64,000 bases of DNA. It comes from Cellulosimicrobium funkei. GTDB taxonomy: Bacteria; Actinomycetota; Actinomycetes; Actinomycetales; Cellulomonadaceae. A program made the position numbers and the translations under genes. Below are positions 33,561 to 41,499 of this stretch, piece after piece. The DNA lies in the NCBI RefSeq assembly GCF_001019615.1, contig NZ_JNBQ01000014.1, positions 1 to 64,000 on the forward strand. The letters are read 5' to 3'. How positions within the stretch are numbered: position 1 is the first letter of the stretch; each line of letters starts with the position of its first letter. Below the pieces are notes generated by a model that was not told the DNA's origin, did no database searches, and was given only the letters and a program-made list of their open reading frames with translations.

Positions 33561-34886
33561 TCAGTGGCGCGGCGGGAACGACGGCGGTCCGCCCGCGGGC
33601 GGCTCGTCGGCGGGCGGCTCGTCCGTCGCCGGAGCGTCCTCCACGATCGGCTGCGGGGGCGGCGCGTACTGCGAAGCTCCGCCCAGCGGGCGCGGCGTCG
33701 CGGCACCCGGCTCCGGCGGGCCCGCGCGGTGCTCGCCGGAGCCGCCCGGGTGCTGACCGCGCTCCGTCTGCGGGTCGAACGGGAGGCCGGACCGCGTCCC
33801 CGCGCTCGTCGCGTCGGCGGTGGCCGCCTCGGCCTGCCGCCGCGCCTCCGCCAGCGCCTCCGACGGGTCGGTGAGCGACGGCACGCCGAACTTCACGCGG
33901 TCGCGCTCCCGCTCGCGGCGCGCCTCGGCGCTCGCCTCGGCCGCCTCCGCGTCCTGGGCGGGCGTCGCGCCCGGCACGCCCCCGCCGTCGATCCCCGGCA
34001 CGCCGCCGAAGCCCTTGGCGATGGACCCGAGCGCGGCCGTGAACTCCGTCGGCACGACCCACAGCTTGCTGGCGCTGCCGTTCGCGATCTGCGGGAGCAT
34101 CTGGAGGTACTGGTACGCGAGCAGCTTGGGGTCGGCGTCGCCCTCGTGGATGGCGTCGAACACCTGGAGGATCGCGCGCGCCTCGCCCTCCGCGGTGAGG
34201 ATCTTCGACTGCGCGTCACCCTCGGCCCGGAGGATCGCCGCCTGCTTCTCACCCTCGGCCGTGAGGATCTGCGACTGCTTGACGCCCTCGGCGGTGAGGA
34301 TGGCGGCGCGGCGGTCACGCTCGGCGCGCATCTGCTGCTCCATCGAGCCCTGCACGCTGGGCGGCGGGTCGATCGACTTGAGCTCGACGCGGTTGACACG
34401 GATGCCCCAGCGACCGGTCGCCTCGTCGAGGACGCCGCGGAGCTGGCCGTTGATCTGGTCACGGCTCGTGAGCGTCTGCTCGAGGTCCATCGAGCCGATG
34501 ACGTTGCGGAGCGTCGTGACGGTGAGCTGCTCGATCGCGGTGATGTAGTTCGCGATCTCGTAGACCGCCGACTTGGGCTCCGTGACCTGGAAGTAGATCA
34601 CCGTGTCGATGCTGACCACGAGGTTGTCCGACGTGATCACGGGCTGCGGCGGGAACGACACGACCTGCTCGCGCAGGTCGACCGAGGCGCGCACGCGGTC
34701 GATGAACGGCACCAGCAGGTGCAGGCCCGGCTCGAGCGTGCGCGAGTACCGGCCCAGGCGCTCGACGATGATCGCGACCGCCTGCGGCACGATGCGCACC
34801 GCCTTGACGAGCGCGACGATCACGAAGATCAGGATCAGCGCGAGGACGACGTACGCGAGGATCGTTCCGGGACTGGGGTCGTTCAT
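33561..34886 (-). CDS. SPFH/band 7 (stomatin-like) membrane protein
   Basis: 441 residues from ATG 34886. One N-terminal membrane helix (ILAYVVLALILIFVIVALVKAV) is followed by a band 7 domain (RIVPQAVAIIVERLGRYSRTLEPGLHLLVPFIDRVRASVDLREQVVSFPPQPVITSDNLVV). A coiled-coil region holds repeated ILTAEGEKQ/AAILRAEG units (about residues 195-235), which drive oligomer rings. The C-terminal 120 residues are Pro/Glu-rich and probably disordered. Proteins of this type form membrane microdomain scaffolds and usually pair with NfeD, whose gene lies directly upstream in the same direction. Confidence 0.92.
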   Translation of the reverse strand: MNDPSPGTILAYVVLALILIFVIVALVKAVRIVPQAVAIIVERLGRYSRTLEPGLHLLVPFIDRVRASVDLREQVVSFPPQPVITSDNLVVSIDTVIYFQVTEPKSAVYEIANYITAIEQLTVTTLRNVIGSMDLEQTLTSRDQINGQLRGVLDEATGRWGIRVNRVELKSIDPPPSVQGSMEQQMRAERDRRAAILTAEGVKQSQILTAEGEKQAAILRAEGDAQSKILTAEGEARAILQVFDAIHEGDADPKLLAYQYLQMLPQIANGSASKLWVVPTEFTAALGSIAKGFGGVPGIDGGGVPGATPAQDAEAAEASAEARRERERDRVKFGVPSLTDPSEALAEARRQAEAATADATSAGTRSGLPFDPQTERGQHPGGSGEHRAGPPEPGAATPRPLGGASQYAPPPQPIVEDAPATDEPPADEPPAGGPPSFPPRH

Positions 34887-34950
34887 CGACTACCTCCTGG
34901 TCGTCGGCGCGACCGGTCGCCCGGCGGCGCGTGCGGGTCGTGCCGGTCGG

Positions 34951-35403
34951 TCACGACCCGGTCGGGTGCTGCGCGGGCAGCGGCGCGACGACGGCCGTCG
35001 CGCCGTCGATCCGGACGACGCGCACCTCCGTCCCCACGGGGATCTGGGGGGCGTCCGGCTCGGTCCGCGCGGTCCAGACCTCGCCGACGAGCTTCACGCG
35101 ACCGCCGAACTCGCTCACGCGGTCGACCGCGAGCGCCGTCCGGCCGACGTGAGCGGCGACGTTCGTCTCGGTGAGCGGGACCCTGGAGCGCAGGTGCCGC
35201 AGCAGCCACGGACGCAGCGTGAGCAGCAGGATGACGCTCACGACCGCGAACGTGACGATCTGGAGCCAGAGCGGCCCTCCGGCCGCGTTCACGCCCGCCG
35301 CGGCGAGCGAGCCGCCGGCCAGCATGATGAGCACGAGGTCGAGCGAGATGATCTCCACGAGACCGAGGAGCAGCGCCGCTCCGACCCACCACAGCCAGTC
35401 CAT
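34951..35403 (-). CDS. NfeD-family membrane protein
   Basis: 150 residues from ATG 35403; a GTG at 35421 would add six residues. Three hydrophobic helices (WLWWVGAALLLGLVEIISLDLVLIMLAGGSLAAAGV and WLQIVTFAVVSVILLLTL) are followed by a small OB-fold domain (HVGRTALAVDRVSEFGGRVKLVGEVWTARTE...IPVGTEVRVVRIDGATAVV), as in short NfeD proteins lacking the ClpP-like protease. It is the upstream partner of the SPFH gene, and together they form the conserved nfeD-stomatin operon linked to membrane organisation. Confidence 0.92.
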   Translation of the reverse strand: MDWLWWVGAALLLGLVEIISLDLVLIMLAGGSLAAAGVNAAGGPLWLQIVTFAVVSVILLLTLRPWLLRHLRSRVPLTETNVAAHVGRTALAVDRVSEFGGRVKLVGEVWTARTEPDAPQIPVGTEVRVVRIDGATAVVAPLPAQHPTGS

Positions 35404-35500
35404 CTCGACCCCCGTTCCCACGTGCGCGCTTTACGTGTACTTTACCGAATTTCCGCCCGCGGTGCACGCATCCCGACGTACCTGGTCGACGACGGGTGCG

Positions 35501-36289
35501 TCACACCCGCGCGGCGCGCGCCATCCAGCGCCCGCCACCGTGCGCGACGAGGAGCGGCATGCCGAACGCGTCGCTGAGGTTCTCGGCCGTGAGAACCTCC
35601 TCGACCGGGCCTGCGCTGTGCACCACCCCGTCCTTGAGCAGGAGCAGGTGCGTGAACCCCGGCGGGATCTCCTCGACGTGGTGCGTGACGAGCACGAGCA
35701 CGGGCGACGCCGGGTCGCCCGCGAGCTCGGACAGCGCGCCGACCAGCTCCTCTCGCCCGCCGAGGTCCAGGCCGGCGGCCGGCTCGTCGAGGAGCAGGAG
35801 CTCGGGGTCGGTCATGAGCGAGCGCGCGATCTGGGTGCGCTTGCGCTCACCCTCCGAGAGGGTGCCGAACAGGCGGTCCGCCAGGTGGTCGACGCCGAAC
35901 GCGGCGAGCAGGTCGCTCGCGCGCTCCGCGTCGAACTCCTCGTACTCCTCGCGCCAGCGGCCCGTGACGCCGTACGCGGCCGTCAGGACGACGTCGCGCA
36001 CGGTCTCGTCGCCGGGGATCTGCTCCGCGAGCGCTGCGGACGCGAGCCCGATGCGCGGCCGGAGCTCGAAGACGTCGACGCGTCCCAGCCGCTCGCCCAG
36101 GATGTCGGCGGTGCCCGCCGTGGGGTGCATCCGCGCGGACGCGACCTGGAGGAGCGTCGTCTTGCCCGCGCCGTTGCGGCCCAGCACGACCCACCGCTCG
36201 CCCTCGTTCACCTGCCAGTCCACCGCGTCGAGGATGGTCTTGGGGTGACGTCGGACGGTGACGCCCTTCAGGTCGAGAACCGCGCTCAT
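35501..36289 (-). CDS. ABC transporter ATP-binding protein (stand-alone)
   Basis: 262 residues from ATG 36289. Walker A LGRNGAGKTT, signature TLSEGERKRTQIARSL (one residue from LSGGE), Walker B LLLLDEPAAGLD and His-loop VTHHVEEIPPG. The protein resembles YlmA/PhnK-like ATPases found without adjacent permease genes, and none is adjacent here. The transported substrate is unknown, and it might act with a permease encoded elsewhere. A TAGGGT -10 hexamer lies eight bases before the ATG, back to back with the -10 of the divergent gene at 36317. Confidence 0.85.
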   Translation of the reverse strand: MSAVLDLKGVTVRRHPKTILDAVDWQVNEGERWVVLGRNGAGKTTLLQVASARMHPTAGTADILGERLGRVDVFELRPRIGLASAALAEQIPGDETVRDVVLTAAYGVTGRWREEYEEFDAERASDLLAAFGVDHLADRLFGTLSEGERKRTQIARSLMTDPELLLLDEPAAGLDLGGREELVGALSELAGDPASPVLVLVTHHVEEIPPGFTHLLLLKDGVVHSAGPVEEVLTAENLSDAFGMPLLVAHGGGRWMARAARV

Positions 36290-36297
36290 GGTCACCG

Positions 36298-36309
36298 ACC
36301 CTATAGGTT
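36298..36309. promoter_or_regulatory. Abutting divergent -10 hexamers
   Basis: Minus-strand TAGGGT (36303-36298) and plus-strand TAGGTT (36304-36309) touch without a gap, forming the near-palindrome accctataggtt. Each sits 7-8 nt before its start codon (36289 and 36317). Polymerase could open only one promoter at a time. Confidence 0.65.
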
Positions 36310-36316
36310 GGCCGTC

Positions 36317-37150
36317 GTGGTCTCACACTCGTCCGAAGGTCCGCACGACGCCTCCGGTCCCGGTCCCGGACCCGGCTCCGCCTCGAGCGCCGGCGCCCTC
36401 CCCCGCAGCGCGCTCCTCGCGCTCTGGCTGCGCGCGGTGCGCCTCGGCGACGACGACGGTCTGGCCCGCCTGCTCCGCGCGGTGCAGCGCGACGACGAGC
36501 CGCACGTCGCGTCCGGGGCCCTGGGCGACCTCCGGCTGGAGGACCTGGCCGGCGCCTGGGCCGGCGACGCACGCGAGGTCGTGGCGCTCGCCCCGGTCCC
36601 CGGCGACGTCGCCGGCGTCCCGCCGGAGGCCGCGGCGCGCGCGACCGACGCCGGCGAGTGCGTCGTCGTCACCACGTCCTCCGGGTCGTGGGCGCTCGTG
36701 CCCGAGGTCACCGAGTTCGGCAGCGACCTCGAGCCCGGTCACCTCGTCACCTGGCACGTGACCTCGGTCGGGCCCTGGAGCACGCGCGTGCTCGGCGCCC
36801 TCGGCACGCTCGCCGAGGCCGAGCGCGACCTGCGCACCGCCCTGCTCCTCGCGACCCGCGCCCTCGACGAGCTCGACGTCGCGCGCTGGCGCGACGACGC
36901 CGCGGGCGCCATCGCCGACCTGCGCGCGAGCGGCGCCCCGGCCTGGCAGCTCCCCGCGACCGTGCCGCCACGCGCCGTCCAGGTGCTGACCCAGGCCGTC
37001 CGCCTGCGCGCCATCGTCGACCTCGCCACCGCCGACGACGGCGGGTCCGTCAACCTCTGGCAGGCCGACCAGCGCTCCACCGCCCTGCGCGAGGTCGACC
37101 GCGCCTCCCGCCACGCCGTCGGCGCCGCCACCCTCTGGATCGCCTCCTGA
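36317..37150 (+). CDS. Conserved actinobacterial protein of unknown function
   Basis: 277 residues from GTG 36317, chosen from the -10 position (leaderless). No membrane segment or signal peptide. The N-terminal 30 residues are Gly/Pro/Ser-rich. The body has alternating strands and helices: ALLALWLRAVRLGDDDGLARLLRAVQRDDEPH, WALVPEVTEF, GPWSTRVLGALGTLAEAERDLRTALLLATRALDELDVARW. I do not recognise a named domain. The composition matches the host chromosome. It is monocistronic, followed by a nested inverted repeat that could terminate transcription. Confidence 0.65.
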   Translation: MVSHSSEGPHDASGPGPGPGSASSAGALPRSALLALWLRAVRLGDDDGLARLLRAVQRDDEPHVASGALGDLRLEDLAGAWAGDAREVVALAPVPGDVAGVPPEAAARATDAGECVVVTTSSGSWALVPEVTEFGSDLEPGHLVTWHVTSVGPWSTRVLGALGTLAEAERDLRTALLLATRALDELDVARWRDDAAGAIADLRASGAPAWQLPATVPPRAVQVLTQAVRLRAIVDLATADDGGSVNLWQADQRSTALREVDRASRHAVGAATLWIAS

Positions 37151-37155
37151 AGTTC

Positions 37156-37227
37156 CGCGAGATCGACCCGTGCGTCGTGAGATCGACCTTCGGGGGGTCG
37201 ATCTCGAACCCTGGGGTCGATCTCGCG
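37156..37227. repeat. Nested inverted repeat, four copies of GAGATCGACC
   Basis: Two direct copies (37160-37168 region and 37179-37188) are followed by two inverted copies (37196-37205 and 37214-37227). The outer stem cgcgagatcgaccc (37156-37169) pairs perfectly with 37214-37227 over 14 bp. The inner stem of 10 bp has a 7-nt loop. It starts 5 bp after the stop at 37150, so termination is one possible role. The architecture recurs at 51591-51664 with a different core word. Confidence 0.85.
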
Positions 37228-37411
37228 AGGGGTGCCGCGCTCAGGCACGACGACGTCCCGCCTGCTGCTCGCCGGGGCGCCCCACGGAGGTGGACATCGG
37301 GCTGCGGGAGGTGGGCGGCGATGGCAGGAGAGAGGACGACGGCGCGCGTCGGCCTCGGGTGCGTCGACCAGGGTGGTGCTGCGTGGCTGAGAGTGTTGCG
37401 GTCCCTCCCGA

Positions 37412-37417
37412 TAGGTT
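37412..37417 (+). promoter_or_regulatory. -10 hexamer, leaderless promoter
   Basis: TAGGTT, six nt before GTG 37424. Identical to the hexamer before 36317. Confidence 0.5.
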
Positions 37418-37423
37418 GAGTGC

Positions 37424-37891
37424 GTGCGCGAGGAGTATCTGTTCGGTATCCGCCTGTACGCGGCGACAGCGGGAGCGGACGTCTCTTCGGGGACTCGCGA
37501 GATCGGCAGTGTCCACGATGGAGAGTTCCTGGTCATGGAGGACAGTGACGGGACGACGTCGGTGTGCGACGTCGCAACAGGCGAACGTTCCCCGCTCAAC
37601 CGCGACCGGAGGGCCACCGAGGGCTTCCTGGAGGCCTTCGCGGAGTATCTGAGCTCCGGGCCACCTGCCCCGGCACCGGTGACGATGACGGCTGAGCAGG
37701 CCGCGGAGCGTCTTCGTGCCTTCCGGGAGGGTCAGGTTCGTCCTCGCGTCCTCCCAGCAGGCAAAGGGCTCTCTCACCGCACGCGGCTGAGGAAGCTCCG
37801 CAAGCGGCTCCACGCGATCGATCGCACCGCGACCGGGCCGGACTCATGGTGGAGCGGCCTCATCGAAGAGGCGGAGAACGACCTGCTCTGA
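37424..37891 (+). CDS. Hypothetical protein, possible SUKH-like immunity fold
   Basis: 155 residues from GTG 37424. The segment GEFLVMEDSDGTTSVCDVATGERSPLNRDRRATEGFLEAFAEYL has the read-out of SUKH-type immunity proteins (strand, glycine turn, strand, then an asparagine followed by a helix), but the usual N-terminal Trp/Gly motif is not obvious, so this is tentative. A basic stretch (GLSHRTRLRKLRKRLHAI) follows. Codon use is less GC-biased than in neighbours (tct, tcc, gat, cgt appear often), consistent with recent acquisition. No toxin gene is adjacent on either side. Confidence 0.5.
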   Translation: MREEYLFGIRLYAATAGADVSSGTREIGSVHDGEFLVMEDSDGTTSVCDVATGERSPLNRDRRATEGFLEAFAEYLSSGPPAPAPVTMTAEQAAERLRAFREGQVRPRVLPAGKGLSHRTRLRKLRKRLHAIDRTATGPDSWWSGLIEEAENDLL

Positions 37892-37981
37892 GGGCGCGGT
37901 AGCGGATCTGCTGCTGGGCACCGAAGACGATCGGCCGTCCGGGCCTTCTGCGGTTGGTCCGGCCCCGGGTGGGCGGCCGCG

Positions 37982-38878
37982 TCAGTCGGGCAGGTTGTCG
38001 GTGACGAGGCGGGATCGGGCCTCGTAGACGCGCAGGGGGTCGGCGGTGCTGGTGGTGGTGGCCGTGCCGGTGACGTCGGTCCAGGTGGGAGTGCCGGTGA
38101 TACGGAACTGCCCAGACCAGGTCGTGGTGAGCGCGATCTGGACCTGGTCGGCGGGCTGGTCGTAGGTGTGCGCAACGGTGTGGTGCGGGTAGGCCGCTCC
38201 CGGGTCGGTCGTGGTGAGCGGGGCGGTGCCGTCTCCGTAGTCCCAGGTGAACGAGCGCGGAGTAGCGCGAATCTGCACCGAGATGCCGAGCAGGGTCGTG
38301 TCCAGGGTCTGGGTGCTGGGCTGGGTGTAGGTGATGGTGGGGACGTTGACCAGGGTCCACCCGTCGGGGGGCTGCACGACGATCGGCGACGGCGCGATCG
38401 TCAGGGTGCGGAACGCGGCCTCGGCGTGGGCGGCGAGGTCCGCGGCCCCGATGCAGGCGCCGTCGTCGACGAACTCCCAGCCCGAGACCGCGGTGCGAGA
38501 CCCGTCGGGGCCGTTGGTCCACGTCTGACGGAACAACGGGTCCATCGCGAACTCGTCCGCCGTGCACTCCTGGGTGTGGTCGACCGGTGTCTGCCCGCCG
38601 GGGCACACCTGCACCAGCCCGGGATACGTCGTGGCGGTGTCCCCGTCGAAGCACCGGTACGCCGGCCCCCGCCGAAACGCCTCGGACGCAGGTCCGCCGT
38701 CTGTTGAGACCGGCACGTACTCGGAGCCACCCTGGGGAGTCTTCTCACCATGGATCATCGCCTGGTCCTTCTGAAATTCGGACGAGAAGACACCACCGTC
38801 ATCCGATGCCCCTGGAGACACCGCTGCGACAATTGCAGACAGTGCCGAGATGAGAGTTGCCGTGGGCCCAGAGTTCAC
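37982..38878 (-). CDS. Exported PKD-domain protein
   Basis: 298 residues from GTG 38878, overlapping the upstream stop by GTGA. The N-terminus has a weak signal-like stretch (ATLISALSAIVAAVSPGAS). Five Cys residues lie in the N-terminal half (YRCFDG, QVCPGG, QECTAD, GACIG). The C-terminal half has a PKD motif: RSFTWDYGDGTAPLTTTDPGAAYPHHTVAHTYDQP. PKD domains mediate extracellular protein or carbohydrate contacts. It is coupled to the DUF6318-like lipoprotein gene, so the two are probably surface partners. Function is unknown. Confidence 0.65.
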   Translation of the reverse strand: MNSGPTATLISALSAIVAAVSPGASDDGGVFSSEFQKDQAMIHGEKTPQGGSEYVPVSTDGGPASEAFRRGPAYRCFDGDTATTYPGLVQVCPGGQTPVDHTQECTADEFAMDPLFRQTWTNGPDGSRTAVSGWEFVDDGACIGAADLAAHAEAAFRTLTIAPSPIVVQPPDGWTLVNVPTITYTQPSTQTLDTTLLGISVQIRATPRSFTWDYGDGTAPLTTTDPGAAYPHHTVAHTYDQPADQVQIALTTTWSGQFRITGTPTWTDVTGTATTTSTADPLRVYEARSRLVTDNLPD

Positions 38879-39492
38879 TCGGCATCCCCCACAGCGAGCA
38901 CAAGCCATGCCCCTTCGCGGTTCAGGACGTCGATCTGCAGCCGACCCGCGTCCCCATCGTCTTCCGAAACAACAGTGCCGTCCTGCGCTACTCGGCGGTG
39001 AGGTGTTTGCTCAAAGTCAAAAATGATTGGATATCCACCTAGGAAATCGTCGAAAGCGCCGACATCGGGATTGGAGACCGAAATCTGAGCGCCGGTAAAG
39101 GTTTCCGCCTGGTCTTGCACCGTGGCCGCGTCCTGACTGACAGAGGTACAGAATGTGCAGGTCTCCGTCCACGTCATCGCGTCCCACTCGACGGTGTCGC
39201 CGGTCGCCATGACGTACGGGTACAGCTCGAGAAAGTACTCCGCCGCGGCCGCTGCTCCCTCCACGTCGTCACGCTCCATCGCCGCGGGACGTTCCGGTTT
39301 CGCCGGGCCGGTCTCGGTCGGCGTGGGCTCGGGCGTCTCCGACGGCGAGGTTACGACCGGCTCCTCGACCGTCGGCGACGGACCGGGGTCGCCGCCCCCG
39401 GTGCACCCGGCGACCACCGACCCCACCGCGACGACGGCACCCACGGCGAGCGACCGCCGTCGGGCACGGGACAGCACACGAGAACGACGCAC
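38875..39492 (-). CDS. DUF6318-like lipoprotein
   Basis: 205 residues from GTG 39492, chosen for GCAGGGGG upstream. A longer in-frame start lies at 39537. Twin basic N-terminus, one hydrophobic segment and lipobox VAGC give lipidated Cys30. A Pro/Thr/Glu spacer follows, then EYFLELYPYVMATGDTVEWDAMTWTETCTFCTSV, the segment shared by actinobacterial DUF6318 proteins, with a CTFC pair. The 3' part is clearly less GC-rich than the surroundings (tttgctcaaagtcaaaaatg stretch), a sign of foreign origin or relaxed codon use. It is coupled to the PKD protein gene. Confidence 0.7.
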   Translation of the reverse strand: MRRSRVLSRARRRSLAVGAVVAVGSVVAGCTGGGDPGPSPTVEEPVVTSPSETPEPTPTETGPAKPERPAAMERDDVEGAAAAAEYFLELYPYVMATGDTVEWDAMTWTETCTFCTSVSQDAATVQDQAETFTGAQISVSNPDVGAFDDFLGGYPIIFDFEQTPHRRVAQDGTVVSEDDGDAGRLQIDVLNREGAWLVLAVGDAE

Positions 39493-39635
39493 GAGACCCC
39501 CTGCAGATCGATGCGAACCACCGCACGCCACGTCCATGAGGCGTGCGGGCTGCCCAGCAACCTAGCGAAACCGCGCGCCGGGCGAAACCCGCACGTCCCG
39601 TCTTGTGGACAACCCGCCGCCCGCCCCGGGGCGGC

Positions 39636-40118
39636 TCAGGAGCGCGACGTCACGTACGCGTCGAGGTGCGCGAGCGACGACGCCATGCCGGCGGTGTGGT
39701 CCTCCGGCGAGATGCCCGACGGCACGCCCGTGGCGCGGACGGTGACGCGCGCGCTGTCTCCGGCGGGCTCGACGGTCCAGGTCATCGTCATGGTCCCCGT
39801 GAACGCCGGGTCGTCGGACGCGAAGTCGACCTGCTGCACGACGCTCCGGTCCGGCACGAGGTCGACGATCGCGACGTCCACGACGTCGGTCCCCTCGCCG
39901 GTCTTGCCGGGGTCGGCGTGCGGGTCGTCGTAGGCGAGGACCATGCGGTAGCCACCGCCGGGGCGCAGGTCGAACCGCTCGAAGTGGCCGGTCATGCCCT
40001 CGGGCGGGAGCCACGCGACGAGCGCGTCCTGGTCGACGAGGGCCCGGTAGACGTCGCGGGGCGCGGCGGCGACGAGGCGCGACGCCTCGTCGACCCGGCC
40101 GGACCCCGCGGCGGTCAC
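39636..40118 (-). CDS. SRPBCC protein, AHSA1/CalC type
   Basis: 160 residues from GTG 40118, overlapping the glgA stop (GTGA). Motifs ASRLVAAAPRDVYRALVDQDALVAWLPPEGMTGHFERFDLRPGGGYRMVLAY and FTGTMTMTWTVEPAGDSARVTVRATGVP mark the activator-of-Hsp90-like SRPBCC subfamily, a hydrophobic-pocket fold. The ligand is unknown. Coupling to glycogen synthase is probably positional and not functional. Confidence 0.88.
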   Translation of the reverse strand: MTAAGSGRVDEASRLVAAAPRDVYRALVDQDALVAWLPPEGMTGHFERFDLRPGGGYRMVLAYDDPHADPGKTGEGTDVVDVAIVDLVPDRSVVQQVDFASDDPAFTGTMTMTWTVEPAGDSARVTVRATGVPSGISPEDHTAGMASSLAHLDAYVTSRS

Positions 40119-41326
40119 GACTGCCCCAGGACCGTCCGGTAGACCTCGAGCGTGCGCTCCCCGATCGCGTCCCACGCGAAGTGGTCCTCGACGCGCTGCC
40201 GTGCGGCGCGGCCCATCGCGGCGGCGCGCTCGGGATCGCGCACGACCTGGGTCAGCGCGGCCGCGAGGTCCGCGACGAACCGGTCAGGGTCGAGCGGGGT
40301 GCCCGTGCCGTCGTCCGCCTGGTCGATGGGCACGAGGAGCCCCGTGACGCCGTCGTCCACGACCTCGGGGATGCCACCAGTCGCGGTCCCGACGACGGGC
40401 AGTCCGACGGCCATGGCCTCGAGGTTGACGATGCCGAGCGGCTCGTACACCGACGGGCACACGAACACCGTGGACGCGGCGAGCACGGCGACGAGCTCGG
40501 CGCGCGGGAGCATCTGCTCGATCCAGACGACGCCGCTGCGCTCGGCCTGGAGCTCGGCGACGGCGCCGCTCACCTCGGCGGCGATCTCCGGCGTGTCGGG
40601 CGCGCCGGCGCACAGCACGAGCTGGACGTCGTCGGGCAGCGAGCGCGCGGCGCGCAGCAGGTAGGGCAGACCCTTCTGCCGAGTGATCCGGCCGACGAAC
40701 ACGACCGCGGGGCGGTCGGGGTCGATCCCGAGGTCGCGCACGACCCGCGCGGCGACGTCGGTCTGCGTCCCCGGCTCGGGGCGCCGCCAGCCGTCGAGGT
40801 CGATGCCGTTGTGCACCACGTGGACCTTCGCGGGGTCGACCTGGGGGTAGACCCGCAGGATGTCGTCGCGCATGCCACCGGACACCGCGACGATCCCGGC
40901 CGCGCCCTCGTACGCGGTGCGCTCGGCCCAGGACGACAGCGCATACCCGCCGCCGAGCTGCTCGGCCTTCCACGGTCGCAGCGGCTCGAGCGAGTGCGCG
41001 GACAGCACGTGCGGGACGCCGTGCAGCAGCCCGGCCAGGTGGCCGCCGAGGTTGGCGTACCAGGTGTGGGAGTGGACGAGGTCGGCGCCCGCGACGTCGT
41101 CGGCCATCTGGAGGTCGACGCCGAACGTGCCGAGCGCGGCGTTGGCTCCCGAGAGGACGCCCGGGACGGAGTAGCCGGTCACGCCGTCCTCGCCGCGCGG
41201 GCCGTCGAAGCAGCGCACGCGCACGTCGACGTGGCGGCGCAGGACCGCGGACAGCTCGGCGACGTGCACGCCGGCGCCGCCGTAGACGTGCGGCGGGTAC
41301 TCACGGGTCAGCAGGTCCACTCTCAC
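40115..41326 (-). CDS. glgA: Actinobacterial GT4 glycogen synthase / GlgM-type transferase
   Basis: 403 residues from GTG 41326. GT-B fold of family GT4: MRVDLLTREYPPHVYGGAGVHVAEL (donor-side glycine loop), HSHTWYANLGGHLAG, LSAHSLEPLRPWKAEQLGGGY, VVFVGRITRQKGLPYLLRA and CPSVYEPLGIVNLEAMAVGLPVV (E-x7-E nucleotide-sugar site). The actinobacterial enzymes use ADP-glucose and may make maltose-1-phosphate or extend glucan. A TACGGT -10 lies seven bases upstream (leaderless). It diverges from glgC, which makes ADP-glucose. Confidence 0.93.
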   Translation of the reverse strand: MRVDLLTREYPPHVYGGAGVHVAELSAVLRRHVDVRVRCFDGPRGEDGVTGYSVPGVLSGANAALGTFGVDLQMADDVAGADLVHSHTWYANLGGHLAGLLHGVPHVLSAHSLEPLRPWKAEQLGGGYALSSWAERTAYEGAAGIVAVSGGMRDDILRVYPQVDPAKVHVVHNGIDLDGWRRPEPGTQTDVAARVVRDLGIDPDRPAVVFVGRITRQKGLPYLLRAARSLPDDVQLVLCAGAPDTPEIAAEVSGAVAELQAERSGVVWIEQMLPRAELVAVLAASTVFVCPSVYEPLGIVNLEAMAVGLPVVGTATGGIPEVVDDGVTGLLVPIDQADDGTGTPLDPDRFVADLAAALTQVVRDPERAAAMGRAARQRVEDHFAWDAIGERTLEVYRTVLGQS

Positions 41327-41333
41327 GCGCCAC

Positions 41334-41339
41334 ACCGTA
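41334..41339 (-). promoter_or_regulatory. -10 hexamer of glgA (leaderless)
   Basis: TACGGT on the minus strand, seven nt before GTG 41326. The same hexamer serves glgC on the other strand. Confidence 0.55.
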
Positions 41340-41487
41340 GCCGAGTCGCCCGCCGCGGTCCCGCGATGACCGTCGGCGGGCCCGTCTCGCTGCGGGCGCG
41401 AGGGCGCGCGCCGACGCCACGAGCGAGCGCGCGGACGCGCCGCGCCCAGGATGCGGCTCCCTGCTGCGTGGCACCGCCCCGAGGGGC

Positions 41488-41493
41488 TACGGT
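41488..41493 (+). promoter_or_regulatory. -10 hexamer of glgC (leaderless)
   Basis: TACGGT, six nt before ATG 41500. Confidence 0.55.
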
Positions 41494-41499
41494 CTGGGC

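Noticed and set aside
37156-37227. Reading the nested repeat as an ordinary terminator only
   Set aside because: Its position after a stop codon fits, but the same architecture at 51591-51664 lies between divergent promoters, so I list it as a repeat of unknown role.
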